From assembly GCA_903875575.1 (NCBI GenBank), contig CAIQWJ010000064.1:1-49149 (forward strand): a stretch of DNA of 49,149 nt, read 5' to 3'. Positions within the stretch are counted from its first letter, which is position 1, and every line of letters starts with the position of its first letter. This document shows positions 43,183 to 49,149 of this stretch, in pieces. A program made the translations under genes and the position numbers. The stretch comes from an uncultured Acidobacteriia bacterium (GTDB taxonomy: Bacteria; Acidobacteriota; Terriglobia; Bryobacterales; Bryobacteraceae). Under the pieces are notes generated by a model. The model saw only the letters and a list, made by a program, of their open reading frames with translations. It was not told the DNA's origin and searched no databases.

Positions 43183-44835
43183 CTACTGCAGCCAGAACGC
43201 CCAGAACATATCGCCCGCCGCCGCCAACACATACTGCTTCCCATCCACCATGTAAGTCGTCGGGCTGTTGGCCATCACCACGCCCAGATTCGCATGCCAC
43301 AGAATCTTACCCGTCGCGGCATCATATGCAATCAAATTCGTCGTATCATCCCCCGCAAACACCACACGACCCGCCGTGCTCAATACCCCCGGAAACGCTC
43401 CAAACCGGAATCCGTCGCCCGGATACTCATGCTGCCACTTGATCTCGCCCGTCCTGTAATCAATCGCCTTTAACGCCGACCGCGCCGCCGCGAACGCGTA
43501 TTCCGAAGAATGCGCAAAGCCCACAGGCTTCATCTCCGGGTCCTCCAGATGAAACACGCTGTACCCTTCAATCGTGTTCACATAAAGCAACCCGGTCTCC
43601 GGATTGAAGCTCGGGGCAGGGAAGTTCGTCGCCCCATCCGACGTCGGCACCACCAGCGCCCCTCCCACCTTCGGCTCCTGCTCCGGGTCCGGTATCGGCT
43701 GCCCTTTCTCGTTAATACCCTTCGCCCAGTTCACTTTGATAAAAGGTTTCGTGACCAGAGCCTTCCCATTCGTGCGATCCAGCAAAAAGTAATACCCGTT
43801 CCGGTTCGCCTGCGCCAGCAGCTTCCGCGGCCGCCCTGCCACCGTATCGTCGATCAGCACCGGCACCTCCGTCGCATCCCAGTCATGCGTGTCGTGCGGC
43901 GTGGTCTGGAAGTACCAGACCATCTTCCCGCTCTCGGAATTGAGCGCCACAATAGATGACGTATACAAATTGTCCCCGGGCCGCGAATGCCCGTCAAACA
44001 CCGGATTCGGCTGGCCCGTCGTCACATAGAGCAGCTTCAGTTCCGAATCGTAAGTCGGCATCTGCCACACGCCGCCGCCCCCATGAATCGCGGCATCCTC
44101 GCTCGGCCACGTGTCCATTCCCGGTTCGTCCTTGCGCGGCGTCGCGTTCCAGCGCCACTGCATTTCGCCCGTCTCCGGATCGTGCGATTCAACCCACGAA
44201 TCGATATCGGAGCGATCTCCTCCGGTCGCTACAATCACGTGATTACCGGCCACAATGGGCGCGAGCGACGCCGAATGCCCCAGCCCTCCCGGTGCGATCC
44301 GTTTATGCCAGCGCTCTTTGCCCGTCGCGGCGTCAATCGAAACCAGACCCGGCTCGCCCGTTGTCATGAACAGCCAGTTGCCATACATGGCCATCCCGCG
44401 GTTGCCGCCACCGCCGCTCTTATAAACGAAATGCCAGAGTTGTTTTCCGGTCCGGGCTTCAAGAGCAAAGGCGTTGCCCGGCGTCGAAAAATAAATGACG
44501 CCGTTGACCATCAGCGGCACCGCGCGTATCGCCGGCACCACTCCGCCGCCCGCAGGCGTCGGCGCGGGATCCGGACCATCACCGCCAAAGATCGCGCCGT
44601 GATTCGCATTGTTCACCCGCGCAGCCCATGCCAGCGACAATCCATGCACGTTGCCGCTGTCGATCTGCTTCAGCGCGCTGTAATGCCGACCCGTAGAGTC
44701 GCCGTGATAACCCGCCCAACTCTCCGCCGGCGTCTTCAGCAGTTGCGTGTTATCGAGCGGCCCGCCCTGTCCGTGCAACCCTGCCGCAGTCAGCACAACT
44801 GCGTTCAATGCGAAACCGAATCTTCGCCGCCTCAT
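43183..44835 (-). CDS. PQQ-dependent dehydrogenase (quinoprotein alcohol dehydrogenase family)
   Basis: A 550-residue periplasmic eight-bladed propeller. A signal peptide (cleavage near GLHGQG) is followed by propeller repeats with W motifs (GKQLWHFVYKSGG, GKERWHKRIAPGG, GEMQWRWNATP, GKMVWYFQTTPHD, GEIKWQHEYPG, GKILWHANLG). DTHDWDATEVPV holds the catalytic-type Asp. The protein lacks an obvious adjacent Cys-Cys disulfide and has no C-terminal heme, so electrons must go to a separate cytochrome. That cytochrome is encoded just upstream: their genes overlap by ATGA (cytochrome stop, dehydrogenase start). The substrate, alcohol or sugar, cannot be read from the sequence. Confidence 0.87.
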   Translation of the reverse strand: MRRRRFGFALNAVVLTAAGLHGQGGPLDNTQLLKTPAESWAGYHGDSTGRHYSALKQIDSGNVHGLSLAWAARVNNANHGAIFGGDGPDPAPTPAGGGVVPAIRAVPLMVNGVIYFSTPGNAFALEARTGKQLWHFVYKSGGGGNRGMAMYGNWLFMTTGEPGLVSIDAATGKERWHKRIAPGGLGHSASLAPIVAGNHVIVATGGDRSDIDSWVESHDPETGEMQWRWNATPRKDEPGMDTWPSEDAAIHGGGGVWQMPTYDSELKLLYVTTGQPNPVFDGHSRPGDNLYTSSIVALNSESGKMVWYFQTTPHDTHDWDATEVPVLIDDTVAGRPRKLLAQANRNGYYFLLDRTNGKALVTKPFIKVNWAKGINEKGQPIPDPEQEPKVGGALVVPTSDGATNFPAPSFNPETGLLYVNTIEGYSVFHLEDPEMKPVGFAHSSEYAFAAARSALKAIDYRTGEIKWQHEYPGDGFRFGAFPGVLSTAGRVVFAGDDTTNLIAYDAATGKILWHANLGVVMANSPTTYMVDGKQYVLAAAGDMFWAFWLQ

Positions 44836-45668
44836 TTCATCACCAGGTAAGCAGTCAGATCCTGCATCTGCTTCGTCGTCAGGCGCTGCATGTTGTCGAT
44901 ATGGGCCTGAAGCGGGTCGCGAATCGTGACCTTCGGTACGTCGCCAGTGCGTGTCACCGTGTGCGGCACGCCGGAGCTATCCCGGTAAGTCACCAGAAAA
45001 TCCGAAATACTCACTAACGTTCCGCTCAGTGTCGAGCCATCCGCCTGCGCAATGCTGACCGTCCGTGCCGGTTCAGGCGGATCGCCCTTGCCCGCCGGCC
45101 CCCGCCCCCGCGGCAGCACGATCCGGTTCTGCACCATCGTCGCGCTGTATTTCGTTCCAATACCTTTGAGATCGCCCGTCACCGAATGGCACGTCCGGCA
45201 CTTCCCGTCGCCATTGAAATAGGTTTCGCCGTCTTTCGCGTTGCCCACCAGAATGTCGGCCGCCACATTATTACTGCCGCTGTTGGCGAAATCGATGCGC
45301 ACCCGGAAATACATCGCGACCTCGCTCACCTGCGTTTCCGTGAGCGCGATCGGCGGCACCGAATGGTCCTTGTGTCCGCTCGCCAGAAAGGCTCCCAGTT
45401 GCGCGCCGGTCGGGTCCAGCCGCACCCCGAAGGCGCGCACCAGATCCACGCCCCGCGCCGTGCCCCGCGCATCGGCCCCGTGACACGAAGCGCAGTTCGC
45501 CGCGTACACCACCTGGCCCCGATCGCCAATCGTCGTATCGATCTGCGGAATGACAGGGCGACCGCCGCGCCCCGATGCTCCCGATGGCTGCTGCGCCGCA
45601 AGGAATCCCGCCAGCAAGGTCGAAAGAACTGGCAACGCGAATAAACAGATCACCCGTAGACGCAGCAT
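44832..45668 (-). CDS. Diheme cytochrome c, partner of the PQQ dehydrogenase
   Basis: A 278-residue exported cytochrome with a signal peptide (cleavage near LAAQQ) and two heme-binding sites: CASCH at Cys59-His63 and CRTCH at Cys157-His161. Between residues 185 and 255 a beta-type segment is inserted (ARTVSIAQADGSTLSGTLVSISDFLVTYRDSSG), a fold that I do not assign; it splits the second heme domain from its C-terminal helix TTKQMQDLTAYLV. A Met in IDNMQRL is a candidate axial ligand. The ATG has no ribosome site, but TAGAAT lies 8 bases before it, so a leaderless mRNA is possible. It is the first gene of a two-gene leftward operon with the PQQ enzyme. Confidence 0.85.
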   Translation of the reverse strand: MLRLRVICLFALPVLSTLLAGFLAAQQPSGASGRGGRPVIPQIDTTIGDRGQVVYAANCASCHGADARGTARGVDLVRAFGVRLDPTGAQLGAFLASGHKDHSVPPIALTETQVSEVAMYFRVRIDFANSGSNNVAADILVGNAKDGETYFNGDGKCRTCHSVTGDLKGIGTKYSATMVQNRIVLPRGRGPAGKGDPPEPARTVSIAQADGSTLSGTLVSISDFLVTYRDSSGVPHTVTRTGDVPKVTIRDPLQAHIDNMQRLTTKQMQDLTAYLVMK

Positions 45669-45793
45669 TAGGAATTATTCTATGTCACCTGTAGCTCCTG
45701 GTGTCCGAACACGAAAAACCAACGAAAACCGGTACGATAAACTGGCTTCACGGTACAGGATACTCATTTATGAAACCCTCAGGATTGAAGAAT

Positions 45794-47269
45794 ATGAAGT
45801 GGATGACAGCTGGAACGGTGTGCATACTCGCTCTCGGAATCAGTGTTATGAGCGCCCAGCCCCCCGCGGGCGGTGGCCGCGGCGGCTCCGGCGGCGGTCG
45901 CGGTGGTTCCGGTGGCGGACGTGGCGGCGGTGGCTTTGGCGGCGGCGGTCGTGGCGGTATGGCCCCCACCCTGTTCAACGCGCTCGATAAAGATAAGGAC
46001 GGTTCCGTCTCGCGCGCCGAACTCAAAGACACGTTTGACGCTTGGTTCACCGCGGCCGATTCCGCGAAGGCCGGCGCAGTCAACTCAGACCAGCTCGTAA
46101 CCGCGCTGCTGACCGTGTTCCCCCTCCCGGCTCCGGGCGGTTTCAACACCTGGGGTAACTCGGTTCCCATGACCACGCCCCAGGCCAACATCGACGCCAT
46201 GGTCGCCGCCCTGCCCACCACCCCCGGCGCCAAACCCGCCCGCGCCCGCAAGGTCCTCGTGTTCGGCCACACCGGTGAGTTCGGCTTCGTGCACTCGTCC
46301 ATCCCCATGGCCGCGAAAACCGTCGAAGCCCTCGGCAACAAGGGCGACCTCTGGTCTACCACCATCAGCTACAGCCTGGCCGACATCAACACCAGCAACC
46401 TGAAGCAGTACGATGCCATCTTCCTCGACAGCACCACCGGCTGCTTCCTGGACGACTCCGACTCCGCCGCCACCACAGCGCGCCGCGCTGCGTTCCTCGA
46501 TTTCGTCAGAAGCGGTAAGGGCATCGCCAGCATCCACGCCGCCACCGATTCCTACCACTGGGATTGCAGCGAACAGACCAAAACAGCCGCTGCCACTCCC
46601 CGTAACGATGCCGCCCACGTCCTCGCTGCCCAGATGCTCGCACAGGGCGATGCCAACGGCGACAAAAAGCTCAGCCGTCAGGAACTCGCGACACTCGCCG
46701 ACGCCTGGTACGACAAACTCGATACCGACAAAGCCGGCAAGCTCGTGCAGGCCGACTTCACGGCCCGCCTGACCACCGCGGTTCCCACACCCGCCGCAGC
46801 ACGGCAGCCCAATGGCGACGCCGATGTCCACGGCTGGCCCGAATTCAACACCCTCATCGGTGGCTTCTTCAAATTCCATTGGAGCGATCCGCAGCTCATC
46901 ACCACGAAGATTGACGACCCCGCCAGCCCCCTCACCGCCATGTTCCACGGTCAGGAATTCGAAATCCACGACGAAACCTACACCTTCGCCGAAGATTCCT
47001 TCTCGCGCAAAAACGTTCACGTGCTGACCAGCATCGATTACGCAAAGATGAGCGACACCGACAAGGCGAAGGAACGCAATCCGCGTTCGGACGGCGACTA
47101 TGCCCTCAGCTTCATCCGTAAGGAAGGCAAAGGCCGCGTGTTCTATGAAGGCCACGGCCACAATGAAAAGGTGTTCTACACCATGACGCCCATGCTGGAA
47201 CACCTGCGCGCAGGCATCCAGTACGCCATCGGCGATCTCAAGGCCGATGACAGCCCCTCAGTGAAGTAA
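45794..47269 (+). CDS. ThuA-domain secreted protein with EF-hand segments
   Basis: A 491-residue exported protein. After a signal peptide (MKWMTAGTVCILALGISVMS) comes a Gly/Arg-rich low-complexity linker (GGGRGGSGGGRGG). A calcium-binding EF-hand pair (DKDKDGSVSRAEL) then precedes the ThuA fold: VLVFGHTGEFGFVH, YDAIFLDSTTGCFLDD and GIASIHAATDSYHWD. A second EF-hand pair (GDANGDKKLSRQE and DTDKAGKLVQADF, near 275-315) is inserted into the ThuA fold, which resumes with WPEFNTLIGGFFKFHWSDP and ends with RVFYEGHGHNE. ThuA proteins are linked to trehalose and other sugar use. The ATG has an AGGA site nine bases before it. It diverges from the cytochrome gene. Confidence 0.85.
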   Translation: MKWMTAGTVCILALGISVMSAQPPAGGGRGGSGGGRGGSGGGRGGGGFGGGGRGGMAPTLFNALDKDKDGSVSRAELKDTFDAWFTAADSAKAGAVNSDQLVTALLTVFPLPAPGGFNTWGNSVPMTTPQANIDAMVAALPTTPGAKPARARKVLVFGHTGEFGFVHSSIPMAAKTVEALGNKGDLWSTTISYSLADINTSNLKQYDAIFLDSTTGCFLDDSDSAATTARRAAFLDFVRSGKGIASIHAATDSYHWDCSEQTKTAAATPRNDAAHVLAAQMLAQGDANGDKKLSRQELATLADAWYDKLDTDKAGKLVQADFTARLTTAVPTPAAARQPNGDADVHGWPEFNTLIGGFFKFHWSDPQLITTKIDDPASPLTAMFHGQEFEIHDETYTFAEDSFSRKNVHVLTSIDYAKMSDTDKAKERNPRSDGDYALSFIRKEGKGRVFYEGHGHNEKVFYTMTPMLEHLRAGIQYAIGDLKADDSPSVK

Positions 47270-47282
47270 CTCCAGTAGCACC

Positions 47283-47335
47283 GTGTGGGGCAGGTTTCCT
47301 GACCTGCGGGCCGGTTTCCAACCGGCCCTCCCCAC
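47283..47335. repeat. Dispersed two-hairpin GTGTGGGGCAGG repeat, copy 2
   Basis: GTGTGGGGCAGG opens the unit. Two hairpins follow: GCAGGT/ACCTGC (47290-47307) and GGGCCGGT/ACCGGCCC (47308-47328). It lies between convergent genes and could end transcription in both directions, although no T runs follow. Confidence 0.65.
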
Positions 47336-47345
47336 CGGCGGCTCT

Positions 47346-47927
47346 TCAAAGCAACCGCCGCCCCATCTCCCCGCAACTCCCCTTCCCCTTCGCCCGCCAG
47401 CACGCCAGCGCCACCGCAATCGCCAGGTCGTCGTGCTCCCCGTTCCCCTCCGCCCCCAGCCGCACCTTCCCCTGTCCATTCATCGCTGCCTTCACATCCT
47501 TCAACTCCCGAACCAGTCGTCGGCCCTCACCCGTCGCCCCAATCTTCATCTGCCCCTTCTCCAGCAGCACCAGCATCTCCGCCATCAAATCCCTCTTCGG
47601 CACCGACGCATTCCCCGACCACACACTGCCCGACCCCTTCTCCCCACCCGTAATCGTCACCGCCGTCAGCGCGCATCCCAACCGCGCCGCCCGCAGCATA
47701 TCCACCACCGGAGCCCCCACCCCGGTAGCATCCACCGCCACACAACAATTCCCATACAGCGCATCGTTCAGCACAATCTCCCGCACCCTTGCCACCACCG
47801 CCGGATAAGGCGTCCCCAAAGGCATCCGCTGCAGATACCGCACCATGAGTTTCTCGTTCACGCGCTCCACCACCGCCACCGCCGAATAATCCCGTTTCTG
47901 TCCCAAATCCAGCCCCAAAAAATACAT
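47346..47927 (-). CDS. Terminase large subunit, nuclease part
   Basis: A 193-residue protein with an RNase-H-like nuclease fold as in phage large terminases: GLDLGQKRDYSAVAVVE (first catalytic Asp), VDATGVGAPVVDML (second) and HDDLAIAVALACW (third). It reads in the same frame as the ATPase gene upstream and is separated from it only by a TAG at 47958-47960 and a short linker (PRMYTDKRKT). I chose the ATG at 47927 with a weak AGAGAAAG site; the ATG at 47951 is the alternative. No other phage structural gene is visible. The natural whole protein would be about 470 residues, close to a normal terminase. Confidence 0.75.
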   Translation of the reverse strand: MYFLGLDLGQKRDYSAVAVVERVNEKLMVRYLQRMPLGTPYPAVVARVREIVLNDALYGNCCVAVDATGVGAPVVDMLRAARLGCALTAVTITGGEKGSGSVWSGNASVPKRDLMAEMLVLLEKGQMKIGATGEGRRLVRELKDVKAAMNGQGKVRLGAEGNGEHDDLAIAVALACWRAKGKGSCGEMGRRLL

Positions 47928-47960
47928 GGTCTTTCTCTTATCCGTGTACATCCGTGGCTA
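47928..47960 (-). repeat. GGATGTACACGGATAAG unit with an in-frame TAG between the terminase parts
   Basis: Read leftward, the junction is TTTAGCCACGGATGTACACGG and then ATAAGAGAAAGACC. CCACGGATG-ACACGGAT-type units are familiar short intergenic repeats in several soil bacteria. This copy brings the TAG that ends the ATPase gene. Read without the stop, both terminase parts stay in one frame, so a 33-bp insertion could explain the split. Confidence 0.5.
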
Positions 47961-48764
47961 AAGGTTTAACCCCGGAATACTCAAATCCACCGCCGCATCA
48001 ATCAAAGCCGGATCGAAATACGCCCCGTCGCTGGCCGTAAACCGGCACATATACTCCTGCTCGAAGTACGACGCCTCATTCACCCGTCGCTCCCCCTCCA
48101 GAAACTCCGCCGAAATCCGCGAGCACTCCTCCGCCGTCGCACTCACGCGATACCAGTCCGGGTTATCCCCCGCCCACGCCTCATAAAAGAATCCCCGCTG
48201 CCCGTTCGGCGTACTCATCAGCCACAAATCCCCATCCCCCACCGCCAGCATCGGACGCAAACTCTGATACATCTCGTCCTTCACCCGCGACGCCTCGTCA
48301 ATCACAATCAGCGACACCGCCGAAAACCCGCGCACTGTCGCCTCCGTCCCCGGCAGTCCGACGATCCTGGACCCATTCGGAAACTTCAACGACGTCGCGT
48401 TATCTCCATCCCCCTGCGGCTTAATATGCAGCTTCCGCACCATGGCCGACGCTTTCCGCAAAAACTCCGCGCTCTGCCTCTCCGTAGGCCCCGCCACCAG
48501 CACCAGCGCGCCCGGTCGCGTATACGCCCGATGCACCGCCTTCGCCGCCGTCACCGTCGACTTCCCCCACTGCCGCGAACAATTCAGAATCCCGCGCTTC
48601 GCCTTCGACCGCAGCACGCAGGCCTGCTTCTCATCCGCCACAAACCCGAGCTGAGTCCGCGCAAACTCCACCGCATCGATAACGTCCACCGGCCTCGCGT
48701 CAGGCTCGCGCTCGCGAATCTCCTGCGCCCAGAACTCCTGATCAAAGTTGATGTCCACGGCCAA
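47958..48764 (-). CDS. Terminase large subunit, ATPase part
   Basis: A 268-residue phage-packaging ATPase. Walker A lies at residues 62-70 (CSRQWGKST), Walker B at 152-157 (LIVIDE) with the coupling motif LMSTPNGQRG near 183-192. The protein ends at LSIPGLNL with a TAG, where a full terminase would go on into the nuclease that is encoded next. The start is a TTG (48764) or GTG (48758); neither has a good ribosome site. It may be a prophage remnant or part of a gene-transfer or defective phage element that extends to the right, where only 380 bp are visible. Confidence 0.78.
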   Translation of the reverse strand: MAVDINFDQEFWAQEIREREPDARPVDVIDAVEFARTQLGFVADEKQACVLRSKAKRGILNCSRQWGKSTVTAAKAVHRAYTRPGALVLVAGPTERQSAEFLRKASAMVRKLHIKPQGDGDNATSLKFPNGSRIVGLPGTEATVRGFSAVSLIVIDEASRVKDEMYQSLRPMLAVGDGDLWLMSTPNGQRGFFYEAWAGDNPDWYRVSATAEECSRISAEFLEGERRVNEASYFEQEYMCRFTASDGAYFDPALIDAAVDLSIPGLNL

Positions 48765-48895
48765 AAACTACCACGCAGAGAATCGAGCTCAGGCCATAGA
48801 AACCGCAGGCAATCCGTCATCCAACAACAAAACAAGGAACTTAGCCACCAGGAAATAAATCGGCAAGCCCTGTGACCGGAAAACCACCGTCGCGC

Positions 48896-48925
48896 GTGTG
48901 TGGCAGGTTTCCAACCGGCCTCTCC
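48896..48925. repeat. Dispersed repeat, shortened copy 3
   Basis: GTGTGTGGCAGGTTTCCAACCGGCC corresponds to copy 2 near 47283 with its central part missing. The loss is exactly what recombination between CAGGTTTCC and CCGGTTTCC, the two near-identical segments of copy 2, would produce. Confidence 0.55.
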
Positions 48926-48976
48926 GCTGTGCCATTTATTTGGATAGAAAGCACCCACGTCGCAGTTCCGGGGTGG

Positions 48977-49018
48977 CATAGGCTTTAGCCTGTGGGGTCG
49001 AGCGCAGTTCGACTGTGC
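48977..49018. repeat. Second palindromic unit, two small dyads
   Basis: CATAGGCTTTAGCCTGTG (48977-48994) and GCGCAGT-TCG-ACTGTGC (49002-49018) are near-perfect dyads 7 bp apart. They resemble a REP-type doublet distinct from the GTGTGGGGCAGG family. Confidence 0.5.
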
Positions 49019-49125
49019 CGACCTCAAATCGCCGAAACCCTTGTCCGCAGTCAACAGGACTCGGCCGGAATCGAGACTTGTTTTCCAAAACTGCACCCAT
49101 CCTCCCTGCGGGATATACTGTGTGC

Positions 49126-49149
49126 ATGGCTGCCACTCCGATTGAAGAA
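49126..49149 (+). CDS. Start of an unknown gene (partial)
   Basis: ATG at 49126 begins MAATPIEE before the window ends. TATACT (49114-49119) lies six bases before the ATG and may be a -10 element, which would make the transcript nearly leaderless. The product cannot be identified. Confidence 0.35.

Larger units (their letters stand above)
48765..49125. other. Intergenic region with repeat fragments
   Basis: It holds a shortened copy of the GTGTGGGGCAGG repeat (48896-48925) and a second palindromic unit (48977-49018). I see no convincing gene; open leftward frames here run through the repeats and lack ribosome sites. Confidence 0.45.

Noticed and set aside
46085-47203. 372-codon leftward frame opposite the ThuA gene
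   Set aside because: Gly/Val-rich shadow of the real gene; no signal peptide, motif or ribosome site.

Overview
The window looks like a chromosomal segment of a GC-rich acidobacterium, most likely of the Solibacter/Bryobacter branch. That rests on families I recognise by eye, not on a search. They are the paralogous DUF3738 (TIGR03435, 'Soli/Oculi') proteins, a Solibacter-type C-terminal domain (TIGR03437) on an NHL-repeat protein, large Oar-like TonB-dependent receptors with a carboxypeptidase-regulatory N-domain, BlaI/M56 pairs, a PQQ enzyme with its cytochrome c, and a soil-type GH3 glycosidase. I saw no rRNA, tRNA or CRISPR array.

Layout. 1-140: edge of an insertion sequence, probably ISNCY-like. 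185-4199: a CotH-type protein divergent from two tandem DUF3738 genes. 4354-5795: a leftward operon of DUF6152 and two DUF6644 membrane proteins. 6062-7282: a membrane-anchored protein with a putative DNA-binding N-domain. 7708-9725: an OmpR/CpxR-like two-component system. 9750-18892: an NHL-repeat secreted protein and two TonB-dependent receptors. The two-component promoter and the NHL/receptor intergenic region share GTTAA-N5-GTWAA boxes, suggesting a local regulon. 18987-19619: a decayed carboxylesterase. 19698-22385: GH3 glycosidase. 22390-24370: a secreted protein with eight exact octapeptide repeats plus a small downstream gene. 24496-27793: an ECF sigma factor coupled to a Ser/Thr kinase-TPR gene that is frame-broken just after DFG. 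28492-36087: a sigma factor, a membrane zinc-finger anti-sigma factor and an alpha-2-macroglobulin. The anti-sigma factor and the macroglobulin carry the same carboxypeptidase-regulatory module, and the macroglobulin is broken by a stop and a frameshift. 36184-37143: Tat-exported sugar-phosphate-isomerase-like protein. 37324-43163: two consecutive BlaI-M56 signalling units, one with a DUF3738 domain as its C-terminal sensor, followed by a free DUF3738 protein. 43183-45668: diheme cytochrome c and PQQ-dependent dehydrogenase. 45794-47269: ThuA-fold protein with EF-hand insertions. 47346-48764: terminase large subunit split into two in-frame genes. 48765-49149: repeats and the first codons of a rightward gene.

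How it fits together. Much of the window is envelope sensing and signalling (a two-component system, two sigma modules, two BlaI/M56 modules) interleaved with envelope or secreted functions (TonB receptors, macroglobulin, glycosidase, quinoprotein chain). Many gene pairs overlap by ATGA, so translational coupling is common. Three large genes (esterase, kinase, macroglobulin) are broken and the terminase is split. Either the locus is decaying or the assembly has base errors; raw-read inspection would decide.
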